Of a DNA stretch of 64,000 bases, positions 1 to 11,537 are shown piece after piece. Each line of letters opens with the position of its first letter. The first letter of the stretch is position 1. This DNA comes from Solen grandis (Eukaryota; Mollusca; Bivalvia; Adapedonta; Solenidae), in the NCBI GenBank assembly GCA_021229015.1, contig CM037787.1, positions 41,038,629-41,102,628 of the forward strand, in the 5' to 3' direction. The notes under the pieces were generated by a model that made no database searches, had not been told where the DNA came from, and was given only the letters and a program-made list of their open reading frames with translations. A program made the position numbers and the translations under genes.

Positions 1-110
1 AATGTTTTCCTTAAAATATGATATTAAGGACCCTTCCCCAATATATGAAAAAAGGCCTGTGAGAGCTTCTTTGTGTATCACTCACACAGAACATTACAGT
101 GAAACCTCTG

Positions 111-335
111 GCCAAGTGGATATAGTCACTGACTTACTATCACTTGGTTCCTCGCTGCTGTGGGTTTGATTCCTTACAAGGTTTTTCTGAATTTTCATAT
201 GAGGATGCCTTCCAGCTAGCTTGTGGTATGTGGTTGGGTTTTATGAGGGTGTCTCTAGGTCATTGGGTCTTCCTTCTCATGAAAAAGTTGTCTGACGACA
301 CTGTATGACAGTTACAGTAAACTTTACCATTACAG
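111..335 (+). mobile_element. Diverged tRNA-headed SINE (family 1)
   Basis: An A-box-like GGCCAAGTGG is followed by a B-box-like GGGTTTGATTCC and then a body (GAGGATGCCTTCCAGCTAGC) that matches the intact copy at 40386-40634. It lies in the intron upstream of the first visible hydrolase exon. It is diverged and probably old. Confidence 0.6.
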
Positions 336-428
336 AAAAAAATTACTGTTTTATACTAGTCCCAAAAGTCATTTCCTATTAAGTTTAAGGAGGTAATGGA
401 TTAAGCTATAAACATAGTGATATTGTAG

Positions 429-3400
429 GTTTTGGTTCCCCGTATCATGACCAGCTGTATGGACTGTATATTGACACTCTTGTACAGAAGGTGGATCCAG
501 CAGGAAGGGGTGTGGGCCGGATGTGGCAGGAGGACCTGGCACATGTCTATGGTAATATTCTTATCATAAAATTGTTACATGTATAGTGTAGGGGCTTTTG
601 AGTCATTTCTACAGACATTAGAAGTGAGCGTAGTGAGCACAGCCTTCTATTGTCTGTAGAAATGTCTAAAAAAATTCTATCCAATATAGAAGTTGACACC
701 TTTAATTTGTGACAAACACTTGAATTTGTCAAATAGAATAATTACTTTTGAATATGACAAAATAGAAACTCGAAGTGTGTTCCATTGAAATGAGTTGCAG
801 ATATATTGGAAGTTTCAGAGCTTCTGATTGGCCACAAATTTAGAGTGACTTCTAATTCTGTAAAGCATTCTGATTGGCCACAAATTTAGAGTGACTTCTA
901 ATTATGTAAACATTCTGATTGGCCACAAATTTAGAGTGACTTATTATTATTTTAAGCATCTTTTTTCATATCCAGTTAAAGAAGAACAGTGAAGATCAAT
1001 GCTACATGCTCCATTATAATGCGAGTACATATAATACAGCATGTTATTGTCATCATGTATTTACAACACTGTCCAATATAAAGTGGAAAGGAGGTCTTGA
1101 CCCTGAAACTTGTTATAATGGATAAGCTCTGTATTTATATAAATACTGACAGTCTTTTTAAGCTTACTAATACTGTAAAATCATTAATTTTCGTTGGCAT
1201 TGAATTTCATTGATATGTACCTAAGGGAATTTCGTGGGTACATTTATTTGTGGATCTAGTATGTTCTAGAAAATGTGAGGTCTAGATAAGAGACAAGTTT
1301 TTGTGGGGATTAATATTATTCGTGGATAAAATCCCTCCACGATAGCGACGAAAATTAGTGTCCCATAAAATATGATTGAATAATTTTTTTTTTTTTAAAA
1401 AAAATAATTTATATTTGATAATTTTTTTTTTAAAAAAATTGCTTTAAATCTCGATTTAGGTCAGAAAATTGTCTGTTGCTTACATAAATTTTATCAAAGA
1501 TATGTTGTTCATATGATGTTATAATTTTCCTCTAAATGACAAATCAAATGATATTTTTTGCTTTCTCACTCATTTTAATAAGCCTTTGATGGAAAATATT
1601 TGTTCTTTTTATCTGTTAATTAGGTATTGAGTTTGAGAAATTTAATACTGGTATTTCATTTTTTTTTTTTTTAAATTCAAGAAATGTATTCAGGTGTTTT
1701 GAAGTGAATACATCCATTGGTTCATTAAGGAAAGAAGGTATAGATAACTTACCTCTAACATGATCAAACATATTTAAAATACAGTGTTAAACAAGAGAAC
1801 ATTCTACTTATACCTTTCAGATATCGAGTTCAGCTTTAATCTCCAACCTGAGGATGTGTATAAGTCAGCCAGGGTGTTTGTCCCTTCCATGTTACAGTCT
1901 ATATTTCAAGCTATGACGTCGCCCTGGTACTTTATGGAATTTATGAAACAGTGGACTTACACGAAGTACCCAGCTTTGAAAGAAATTTATTTGGTACTTT
2001 TACATTTATTTATTTTTTTTATATCCTTCTAGCTCACCTGAGCACAACGTGCTCAAGGTGAGCTATTGTGACCGATGAATGTCCGTTGTCCGTCAACAAC
2101 TTTTAATTAAAAACAACATCTCCTCTTAAACCACTGGGCTAATTTCAAAGAAACTTCACAGGAATGTTCATTGGGTGAAGCCCTTTCATAGTTGTTCAAA
2201 GAATTTGATTCCATGCAGAACTCTGGTTGCTATGGCAATGGAAAGAAGAAACATTTGAAAATTTTGAAAATCTTCTCCTCCAAAACTACTGGCAAGATTT
2301 CAAAGTTATTTGGCACAGATGTTCCTTGGGTCACTCTCTACCAAGATTGTACAAATTATTTTGATCCGTTGAAAAACATGGCTGCTAGGGGGCGGAGCCC
2401 GTTTTCCTTATATGTGTATAGTAAAAACTTCAAATATCTTCTCTTCTAAAAGTACTGGCTGGATTTCAAAGTTATTTGGCATAAATGTTCCTGGGGTCAC
2501 TCTCTACCAAGATTGTCCAAATTATTTTGATCTGTTGAAAAACATGGCTGCCAGGGGGCGGAGCCGTTTTCCGTATATGTATATAGTACAAATTGAAAAA
2601 TTTTCTCTTCCAAAAGTACTGGTTGGATTTCAAAGTTATTTGGCACAGATGTTTCTTAGGTCACTCTTTACCAAGATTGTTCAAATTATTTTGATTCGTT
2701 GAAAAGCATGGCCGCTATGGGGCAGAGCCCGTTTTCGTTAAATGAATATAGTACAAATTTGAAAAATCTTCTTGGCCAAAAGTACTGGCTGGATTTCAAA
2801 ATAATTTGGCTCAGATGGTCCTTGGGTCATTCTCTACCAAGATTGTTCAAATTATTATGATCCGTTGAAAAACATGGCCGCCAGGGGCCTAAGCCCATTT
2901 TCCTTATATGTGTAAAGTACAAATTTGAAAATTCTTCTTGTCTTAAAGTACTCACTGGATTTATTGTTGGCAGAGGGCAGCGCCCATTTTCCACAATATC
3001 ATAAGATATTTGCTGTTATTTTTTTTCTTCCAACTATAACTGGTTCTCAGGTGAGCGACCCAGGGCCATTATGGCCCTCTTGTTTGATGTATCTCATTTA
3101 ATACAAATAATAATAATGAATTTACAATACTTTTAAGAATTTTCATTAATACTCACTTTCATGGAATCTGTATTAAAGTGATTTTCATTGGTACATATAT
3201 TTGTTGGTTTATATTCTAGAAAATGTGTAAGAATATAAGTATAAGAAACATTTTTCATGCCCTTGATACTCCAGGATAAATCCACCCATGAAAATTAGTA
3301 AATAAGTCCCCAACAAAAATTGATATTTCTACAGTATGTTATTCTGATGTTGAATTATTCACATGTTGTAATTACTGATTCATTTATTGGGTCATATTAA

Positions 3401-6400
3401 AGACAGATTTATGCCAAAATTTGTTATAGACTTTTTACATATTTACTGTTCTGATTTTCTAGTCGGCCCGAGTGTTCAACGACCCAGAGCTAAGGGAGAC
3501 AACCCTGTCCTCATTGACAGGGAGTGGCACAGCAAGGGCCTTGGCCAAGTTGTTCAGGTACTGCTGCCTTATGTCTTGTCCTGAGGCTTAACAGTTCTTC
3601 CCTATTTTGATATTAGTGAAGCATGCATCACGTTTCACAAAAAAATCTAGTTATATCTCTTCTTTTAAAAGTAATGTTGGGGCAATATAGGAATCCTGCG
3701 CATTGTGCCATCCCACTTAACAAAAAGGAAATCATATATGTTTAGATAAACCAGGATAATGAGCTGTCCTACTCACATTGGCATTGGCTGTGCATTACAC
3801 CTTGGTAAAGGTTTTACATGCAACTTTCTATCATGCATTATACCTTAGTAACCAGCAATGCTTACTGATTTTTTTTACTGCAGGGGCATTAAACAAACAA
3901 GTTACCAGTAGATGACTTTTGACCATATTTAATACAGATTTTGGTTAAAGTTTTGTACGCAACTTTATATCATGCTTTTATCTTAGCAATCAGTTTTGGG
4001 ATTAACTTGAAATCTCAAAGAGGTGGAAGGGGCATTAGATCATCAAGTTAGATAACTTTTGAATAAATTTATCATAAATTACAGTCCCTTTTAAACGTAA
4101 AAAAATTGGTTAGATTTTGAGTGTTATTAAATTTGATTGAAATTTTGCATACAACATCTTCATAACTAGCTATGCTTATTGATTTAATACTTCAATTGGG
4201 TCTTCAGGGGCATTTAAAATGTTAGAAAACTATTTACCAAATTAAAAACAAATTCGGGACCTCTTTAGAATTAGAAAAAAATTTGTTGACTAGGCTTTCA
4301 ACTAATAAGTGACGTTATAGTAGAATGTGTCATCTTACAAACAACTCTTTCTTGTATTGGTTAGTTATGGTGGTGTAGCTGTAGTATGTATCATCTTTGT
4401 TGATAGCTCTAGTTTATAAAACAGATGAAAATGCTTTAGTGTTTTTTTATCATACGCCGCCGGAGGCGGTCGTATATTGGCGTCATCTTCTCCGTCTGTC
4501 CGTCCGTACGTCCGTATGTCATATCTTGTGAACGCAACTCCTCCTACATTTCTGAATGAATCTTTTCAAAACTTGGTCAATGTCATTACTATAATGGGTA
4601 GATGTGCATGAAGTGGCGATTTTCCGGTTCATTGATTTTTACAAGATTTGTGTCCCTTGAAACTTAGTCTCTGTAGCTGATTGATATTGCAGCCTTGTGA
4701 ACGCAGCTCCTCCTACATTTCTGAATGAATCTTTTCAAAACTTGGTCAATGTCATTACTATAATGGGTAGATGTGCATGAAGTGGCGATTTTCCGGTCCA
4801 TTGATTTTTACAAGATTTGTGTCCCTTGAGATTTAGTCTCTGTAGCTGATTGATATTGCAGCCTTGTGAACGCAACTCCTCCTACATTTCTGAATGAATC
4901 TTTTCAAAACTTGGTCAATGTCATTACTGTAATGGGTAGATGTGCATGAAGTGGCAATTTACCGGTCCATTGATTTTTACAAGATTTGTGTCCCTTGAAA
5001 CTTAGTATCTGTAGCTGATTGATATTGCAGCCTTGTGAACGCAATTCCTCCTACATTTCTGAATGAATCTTTTCAAAACTTGGTCAATGTCATTACTATA
5101 ATGAGTAGATGTGCATGAAGTGGAATTTTCTGGTCCATTGATTTTTACAAGATTTGTGTCCCTTGAAACTTAGTCTCTGTAGTTGTTTGATATTGCAGCC
5201 TTGTGAACGCAACTTCTCCTACATTTCTGAATGAATCTTTTCAAAACTTGGTCAATGTATTATTAATGGGTAGATGTGCATGAAGTGGCATTTTCCGGTC
5301 CATTATCTTTCAAGATTTTGTCCCTTGAAACTTAGTCTCTGTAGCTGATTGATATTGCAGCCTTGTGAATGCAACTCCTCCTACATTTCTGAATGAATCT
5401 TTTCAAAACTTGGTCAATGTTATTATTTGAATGGGTAGATGTGCATGAAGTGGCAATTTTCCAGTTCATTAATTTTTGCAAGATTTTTGTCCCTTGAAAC
5501 TTAGTCTCTTTAGCTGATTGATATTTCATCTTTGTGAATGCAATTTCTTGTATGTTTCTGACCTAATCTTTTTAAAACTTGGGCAATGTCATTACTATAC
5601 TGGGTAGATATGCACAAAGCAGGGATTTTGATGTTCATCAATATTTGCAATAGTTATGCCTTTCTAAACATGGTCTCTTGAAAACACAACTCAAGTTTCT
5701 AAACAGGTAAAAGTGGATAAAGCAGGGATTTTCTGGTCCAGTGATTTTTGCAAGAGTTATGAGGAGAAAGAAAAAAGGATTCATACTGATACTGCTATTT
5801 GACCTATTGTCATATTGGAAGCATTTTTAGGGTTCTATCTCTATTCAGCTAAATTAATTGGTCTTACAGACTTCATTATGAGCTTATGCTTACAGAAATG
5901 TTAAAAGCAATAATTTAAAAGACCCCTCTCGGTCTTTATATTTTGTGGCGGTGTATATTGTGACATCACTGGCACTCTTGTGATATACATTTAAATATAT
6001 ATCCAGACAGTATCAAGTCATTTAATTGAGTGCAGAAATAGTCTTTACTATTTTTATAAAAATCTCTTTTTTTTGTACTTGCAGCATTTTGGCCATGGAT
6101 GGTTACTATCAAGGTCAGCGGGTTTTGAACCAGACAACAACCAAGGCAATGACAGAGAGATTGTCGGACGATGATGCGGGCACATTTCCAAGGACGTTTG
6201 GGCGGGGCTTGCAGATTTTCAAGAATATATACGTAAGTTTTTTTTTCTATTAAAGTAGATTTTATGTCGAGCAAGCCTGCATTGAGCTTGACGTTAATGA
6301 TGCTTTTGAAAAGAAAATAATACTGTAACAGTATTTAAAGGTATTCTATGGGATCAAGCAACCTGGGTTTGAGTCCTGTTAAAGGATACTGCTAATTTCC

Positions 6401-6931
6401 TTGAGCATGAAATTTGTAAACCCTGTATTGTTTCACTTTGTTTAGGTGTTAATGGGTACCTGAGAGGGTGGTATTATTCCATAATGCTATAATGTGGGCT
6501 ACCAAAACAAATGAAAGTGAAAGACTCACCAGTGAGATAAATAGATAGATAAAGTAGACTGCTGATAAGGGTTAAAAACTGTTAAGTTGACGAACATGCC
6601 CATTGCAAAAACTTCCCACTATAAAATTCCATTTACTTGAAGGTGGGGCTTAAATTTTCATGGCAAACACTGGAAAGGTACATTGACATGCTTAGGTAAA
6701 CTCACTTTTTGCTGCGCTGTGTTTCAGGGGGATCCTGTGTTTGGGTATGCCGGCCGTGGGGGACAGGTTGTGATTGCCGACCCAAAAAACAAACTGACTA
6801 TCGCCTATATGACAAGTTACCTGTCCATATTTAGCTATGCTGATGATCCAAGGTTTTTGAGTCTACAACGAGAAGTGTACAACAATTTAGAGAAATATAC
6901 TGACAGAATAGCACGGACCTCGGGTAGATGA
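429..6931 (+). CDS. Beta-lactamase-like serine hydrolase, 3' part of gene (five exons)
   Basis: Five exons read through in one frame: 429-551, 1821-1993, 3463-3557, 6085-6232 and 6728-6931, with AG/GT borders and matching phases, giving about 246 C-terminal residues and a TGA stop. The peptide includes GRGVGRMWQEDLA, SGTARALAKLF and VFGYAGRGGQVVIADPKNKL, which resemble the C-terminal half of beta-lactamase-related (class C / LACTB-like) serine hydrolases. The catalytic SxxK serine lies upstream of the window and cannot be checked. The third-motif region reads GYAGRGG, where many relatives have His-x-Gly. Animal members of this family are hydrolases or esterases of mostly unknown substrate, so I infer no antibiotic function. 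Introns 2 and 3 carry complete transposable elements. The eukaryotic exon structure argues against bacterial contamination. The family call is fairly sure and the exact ortholog is not. Confidence 0.8.
604..664. repeat. Short inverted repeat (21-nt arms)
   Basis: The arms at 604-624 and 644-664 are reverse complements with one mismatch, around a 19-nt loop. It lies in an intron of the hydrolase gene and may be a tiny MITE remnant or a foldable RNA. Confidence 0.7.
820..945. repeat. Three tandem ~45-bp units containing CTGATTGGCC
   Basis: CTGATTGGCCAC starts at 824, 870 and 915, each followed by the same AAATTTAGAGTGACTT stretch. Each unit holds an inverted CCAAT core (ATTGG), the classic NF-Y target. 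It is intronic in the hydrolase gene, and any regulatory role is inference. Confidence 0.75.
2031..3085 (+). mobile_element. Palindrome-headed element, family E1, copy 1
   Basis: The head is AGCTCACCTGAGC, folding with GTGCTCAAGGTGAGCT just downstream. The tail is CTCAGGTGAGCGAC, an 11-nt inverted match to the head, followed by the hairpin GGGCCATTATGGCCC and CTCTTGTTT. Between them are four to five tandem units of about 165 bp, marked by GCTGCYAGGGGGCGGAGCC-type blocks at 2381, 2547, 2711 and 2877. There is no coding capacity. It is inserted in intron 2 of the hydrolase gene. The structure fits non-autonomous pearl / Helentron-associated elements. Confidence 0.75.
3690..4415 (+). mobile_element. 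Degenerate palindrome-family element without head
   Basis: The interior repeats phrases such as GGTTAAAGTTTTG and CAACTT, which also occur in the element at 37999-38977. The 3' end (ATCATCTTTGTTGATAGCTC then TAGTTT) matches the tail type of the element ending at 10006. It is an old or composite copy within intron 3 of the hydrolase gene. Confidence 0.5.
4451..5982 (+). mobile_element. Palindrome-headed element, family E4, with ~169-bp tandem core
   Basis: The head palindrome is ACGCCGCCGGAGGCGGTCGT. The core is tandem: the TTGTGAACGCAA block recurs at about 4528, 4697, 4866, 5035, 5203, 5365 and 5534, mostly exactly 169 bp apart, and then decays. Near the 3' end GGCGGTGTA is an imperfect inverted match to the head, followed by a short GTGACATCAC hairpin and CACTCTTGTG. 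There is no coding potential. It sits in intron 3 of the hydrolase gene. Confidence 0.7.
6300..6560 (+). mobile_element. Old SINE-like fragment
   Basis: A B-box-like GGGTTTGAGTCCTG and a SINE-like tail ending in a GATA-type simple repeat lie in the last intron of the hydrolase gene. It is too diverged to assign to a family. Confidence 0.35.
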
Positions 6932-7159
6932 CTTCATAGATTTACTGTTTAACTTGTATTCTTGCTTTTGATGGTGTTATGGCACACTGGCTGATTGTAG
7001 TTGTACTGCAATTAACACTTGAACAATGGTGACTGATGACTGCAGATATGGAGAAATGTTGCGCTAACCAAAGGATCACTTGAAACAAAATTAATGACAC
7101 AGAGTGATGGATATTTAGGGTCTATGAATAAGAAGACGTAATGAGACCCTGGGCAGATA

Positions 7160-8095
7160 GAAAAATGTACGAGCATTATATATTCCATACACAGTACACT
7201 TGTAAGGCTTTTCTCCTGTATGTATCCTTGTGTTTAAATAAGAATATGAGAGGGAGGTGGTTCTGTATAGCATGGAATTACACTTGTAAATGTTACTCCT
7301 GTATGTGTCTTGTCTTTAAATGGGGATATAGGAGAAAGGCCTTTCTGTATAAAATTTAATTAGATATGTAAGGTTTTTCTCCTTGTAAATATCCAGGTGT
7401 CTAAATGAGCATACAGGATAGAGGCATTGCTGTACACAATAGTTTCTGTCTTATATTCTGTTCAAACATGTATATACGTTTTTTTTCTTGTGTATATATC
7501 CTTTGAGAATACTTGATAATTATGTTGTCACATTGGAAACTGGTTTGCTCAGAGTAGGTGTTCAGTGCTGTATAGAGAGTTGTATTGACTCGCATCTGTG
7601 TGTAGGTGTTGGTACAGAATCAAAACAAGATATATCTGTATAAAAACAAGATATATCTGTATAAAAACAAGATATATCTAGGGAACCCAATGGAGTCCAT
7701 TAGTCACTTGTAAGGTTTTTCTCCTGTATGTATCCTCTTGTTCATTGGGGGTTCTTTCTTTTTCATTATTTGTTTGTCAAGTATTTGAACCCCTACTAAC
7801 ATTGTATATTTAAGAATGGTGAATTAAAAAATATTAGAGAAGTGGATATCAGATTTTGGAACATTACATACATAGTGCTGGATGTATGTATTGAACTGTA
7901 ATAGAACATGTTTGAAATCTGTACCAGGTCATCTAATACTAGAAATGATGATAGGTCTTAATGTAAATTTTTTCTGTAGTGCTGTGTTACTAAGCTCCCT
8001 TTTTGAAAACAACTGGAGTTGAAATGATATTAAAATGAATGGAGGGGAAAAAAGGACACCTGTAAAGTATTTCTCCTGTATATATCCTTGTGTGA
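7160..8095 (-). pseudogene. Decayed C2H2 zinc-finger relic
   Basis: Read on the minus strand, the segment ending at 7199 encodes RIHTGEKPYKC, the classic linker between C2H2 fingers. Related stretches recur with starts at 7199 and 7283 (84 bp, one finger length of 28 codons), again near 7365, and degenerate copies lie at about 7706 and 8055. Reading frames are broken by stops and indels and no complete Cys2-His2 finger survives. It lies directly downstream of the hydrolase stop codon. It is either the ruin of a multi-finger gene or a repeat derived from one. Confidence 0.6.
7618..7680 (+). repeat. Microsatellite-like 24-bp tandem repeat, about 2.5 copies
   Basis: The unit AAAACAAGATATATCTGTAT is repeated back to back. 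It is a simple tandem repeat within the zinc-finger relic zone. Confidence 0.8.
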
Positions 8096-8309
8096 CTTCT
8101 TTAGAATGGTAGTATTGTTGTCAAAGTCAGAAAAAATAGTTGTGTGTTCTGGTGGATTGGCTTACTTAATTTTGACTGCTGACTATAAAGTTTGCCACTA
8201 GCTTCTAAGGAAAAAGAGCAGAAAAATTATATGCTCCAGGATTTTTTAATAAAATTAAAATGGTGGGACAGATGAACATAGCAATAAAGATACTTAAAAA
8301 TAATAATTA

Positions 8310-10006
8310 TACCCCCCGCAAACAAAGTTTGAAGGGGGTATACTGGAATCAGCCTGTCGGTTGGTTGGTTGGTCGGTCCGTCTGTCTGCAAAATCTTGTC
8401 CGGTGAACTCCTTCTTCAGTTTCATACAAGGATTACAGAGTCCCTGAATCAACTTGAAAAGCCGGTGAATTCCTCCATCAGTTTCTGTCCGATTCATGAT
8501 ACTTGGCATAAATATTTATCAGGAGTAGTAGATGTGGAAGACACAAATTTCACATGTGTTTGTGCAAGAATTATGGAGCTATTGCCCCAGAGTCAACTTA
8601 TAAAAATCTTGTCTGGCAAACTCCTCCTTCAGTTTCTGTCCAATTTACCTGATACTTGGCATAAATGTTCATCAGGAACAGTAGATGTGCAAGACACAAA
8701 TTTCGCTTTCGTTCGCACAAGAATTACGGAGTTATTGCCCCTGATTCGACTCTAAATATCTTGTGATGCGAACTTCTACATTTCTTAACCGATTCAGTTC
8801 AAATTTTTTATGTGCACTCATAATCAGCTGGAGAGGTGCCTGACATAAATTTCACTTGAGTTGTCTCAAGGATGGCAGAGTTATTTCCCTGGTCCCATTT
8901 TTAGCTCACCTGAGCACAGCTACTCAAGGTGAGCTTTCGTGATCGCCCTTCGTCGTGCGTCGTCAACAATTTGCTTTAAACGACATCTCCTCTGAAACCG
9001 CTCGACAGAATTTAATGAAACTTGGCAGGAATGTTCCTTGGGTGAGGCTCTACAAAAGTTGCTAAAATAAAGTTGATCCATGAAGAACTCTGGTTGCCAT
9101 GGCAACAAAAAGAAGAAAAAAAAGAAAACTTTAAAAATCATCTTCTTCAAAACTACTGGCCAGATTTTAAAATAAATTGGTACAGATGTTCCTTGGGTCA
9201 ACCTCTACCAAAGTTGCTAAAATTTTTCCGATCTGTAAAAAAACATGGCTGCCAGGGGCGGGGCTTATTTGCCTTATATGTATATTGGGAAAACTTTAAT
9301 CAACATTTCCTCAGAAACCAATTGACAGAATTTGATTAAATTTGGCAGGAATGATCCTTGGGTCAACCTTCACAAAAGTTCCTAAAATAAACTTGATCCA
9401 TATAGAACTCTGGTTGCCATGTTAACAAAAAAAAAAAATGAAAACTTTAAAAATCATCTTCTTCAAAACTACTGGCCAGGTTTTAAAATAAATTTGTACA
9501 GATGTTCCTGGGTCAACCTATTTATCTCAGGTGAGCGATTTAGGGCCTCATGGGCCTCTTGTTTAATTATCTCCCTTTTTTTGTCTGGAACATAACTCAA
9601 AAACTATACAAGGTATTGACTTGAAACTCAAAATGTAAACAGATGGCGACTAGTAAAAGTGCAGTGTCCAAGAACTGTGACTGTACCTGGTCCCATTTTT
9701 TAATTATCATCTCTTTGCATTTTTTTTTGTCCCGAATATAACTCGAATATTATACATGGTATTTAAAATGTAAACAGATAGTGACTAGGAGAAGTGCAGT
9801 GTCCAAGAACTGTAACTACACTTTTAAACTACTGTGCCAAACAACCATAACTGACTCTCTATCCACTTGAAATAAAAACTTTACTTACTATCATAACCAA
9901 TATACTATGTATACAGGTTCTTATCTATGCTCCGCCTGGAGTCTGGCTTCTCCTGTATCAAAGCATTTTGCGGGGGTATTAATCACCTTCAGTGATAGCT
10001 CTAGTT
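8310..10006 (+). mobile_element. Palindrome-headed element, family E3, carrying a nested E1 copy
   Basis: The head ACCCCCCGCAAAC folds with GTTTGAAGGGGGTAT. The tail TTTTGCGGGGGTATTAATCA is an inverted match to the head, followed by the hairpin ATCACCTTCAGTGAT and AGCTCTAGTT. The interior contains diverged tandem blocks (AATCTTGTC...CTCCTTC). The body is interrupted at 8903-9564 by an E1 element, and E3-type sequence resumes on the far side. No protein is encoded. Confidence 0.7.
8903..9564 (+). mobile_element. Family E1, copy 2, nested inside E3
   Basis: The head is AGCTCACCTGAGC. The tail is CTCAGGTGAGCGAT, then the hairpin GGCCTCATGGGCC and CTCTTGTTT. It is flanked by T-runs on the left and AATTATC on the right, with no obvious target-site duplication. 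Confidence 0.75.
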
Positions 10007-10507
10007 CATTTTTAAAACAAACACTAACTGAACTTGATAATGCAACTTTAAAAAAAAGATTTAACCTTTTATTTTTTGGCCATTTCACGAGAAAGACACA
10101 ATTTTCTTTGAGTTCTAGATGTAAAATAAATAAGCATAATTATCTAGTGGGATTAAGCGGTTTTATTTTTTTATTATTTCAAAGTGTTTTCACAAACAGA
10201 GATATAAAAATATTGGAAAATGTGAATTGTTTGTAAATATTTATCACCTTTACAACTAAATGATTAATAGTTTTGGCTTTATTTGCAACATTTACATGTA
10301 ATGTATACAGTTAGGGACATTGACTCTGGGAATTTTTCATTAATTTAAGCATTAGGTTTTATTTTGTAAATTGCTAAACTCAACATGTGAACATATATAT
10401 TTGCTGTTAATTCTTGATTTATTTTTAAGATTTATTCATTAAAAATACTGAAACATTTTAACATGTATTCATTTTGTTTTCTTTTGAATATTTGTAAATA
10501 TGTTAAC
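10007..10507. other. Unique AT-rich stretch
   Basis: I see no gene, RNA or repeat here. Short open frames are present but have no coding character. Confidence 0.6.
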
Positions 10508-10509
10508 TT

Positions 10510-10715
10510 AAACTGTGGGTTCGAATCCCGGTAGGGCCTTCGGATTTTTCATGTGAGGAAGCCTTCCAGCTGGCTTGCGGTAGGTCGGTGATTCTACTCG
10601 GGTACCTCTGTGTACTCGGGGTCTTCCTCCACCTGTAATTAGCTGGACGTCGCTATATGATTGAAATATTATCGCAGCGACGGTAAACCCCAATACAACA
10701 ACAACAAACCTACAA
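10510..10715 (+). mobile_element. 5'-truncated SINE, family 1
   Basis: It begins at the B-box GGGTTCGAATCCCGGT and continues through the body GAGGAAGCCTTCCAGCTGGC and the GACGTCGCTATATGATTGAA block to a CAACAACAAC tail. It is nearly identical to the copy at 40386-40634, so it is fairly young. The central domain resembles the conserved SINE domain described from bivalves and other animals (RUDI / Nin-DC type), a comparison made from memory. Confidence 0.8.
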
Positions 10716-10731
10716 TTAAGCTGTCCCCTGA

Positions 10732-11012
10732 GGCCCAGTGGTTATAGCATCCGCCCAGGAATCGGGGAGGTCGTGGGTTGGATCCCCAGCCGTGTCATAC
10801 TAATAATAATGGTACTGGTTCAGCTCCCTTGCTTGGCGCTCAGCATATAATGGTAGCTCCAGAACTGGTTGGCCCGGTGTCGGGATATGACTGGGTGTGG
10901 TATCAAGCCACATGTCTACGGCATGATACTGCAGTGTGGCTGCGCTATATCTGTCTCAAGTAGACCTCGTTTTCAAATGACTGAAATACTATTGGTCGGA
11001 TACAAACCAACA
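10732..11012 (+). mobile_element. SINE, family 2
   Basis: The tRNA-like head has an A-box-like GGCCCAGTGGTTATAGCA and a B-box-like GGGTTGGATCCCC. The body has GGCCCGGTGTCGGGATATGA and TATCTGTCTCAAGTAGAC, and the tail has CAAACCAACAAACC. The same family recurs at 13205, 14745, 53975 and 61440. Confidence 0.8.
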
Positions 11013-11175
11013 AACCTTCGTAATACATGTAGATACACAGTTAACATTGGCAGATTCACCCAGTGTCTCCCCTTAGTTGGCTGACAAGTAAACGTTATTG
11101 GGCACACATTTATTGATTGTATTTTAAGCATTTTGGTAGAATTCTACTTGGCAGTTATATGATTTTGAAGCAATT

Positions 11176-11348
11176 ATGTTCAATGAAGCAAGTGATAAGG
11201 CTGATCGAAATATGGATTCGCAGTGTGGCTGGATGCATGAGAACTACTTCCCACGTGTGCACGATTTACCTCCCCTTCCTTCCCACTACTACTTAAACCT
11301 TTGTAAACGGACACCTGTACTAAGCAGCCAAAAGATCCCCTTAACATT
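11176..11348 (+). CDS. Possible unidentified 5' exon
   Basis: An open frame starts at an ATG and runs through MDSQCGWMHENYFPRVHDL and PPLPSHYYLNLCKR before a possible donor (GTACGT, near 11349). The segment is richer in G+C than its surroundings and lies in the only unique sequence between a SINE and an E1 element. I do not recognise the protein, and no matching downstream exon was found. It could be a first exon whose partners are buried in repeats, a pseudo-exon or chance. Confidence 0.25.
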
Positions 11349-11537
11349 AGTACGTATTATCGAAATAAAAATAAAATTGCACATTGTATTGGTTATACGT
11401 TTAATATTAAAGTTTTTATTCCAAATAATGAATTACTTTAAAAAAGATGAACGAAAAAATTTACCTAAGCTTGAGTACATACTTTTATTACATCTGAGTA
11501 TTTATTTGACCACGATGTAGCAACCACCTCCGTTTTT

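Noticed and set aside
2192..2702. Open frames of 85-96 codons in the E1 element
   Set aside because: The two frames share the same peptide because they translate successive 165-bp tandem units.
429..6931. Bacterial contamination or recent transfer as the source of the beta-lactamase-like gene
   Set aside because: It has at least five exons with canonical splice sites and animal repeats in its introns, and the family is known in animals.
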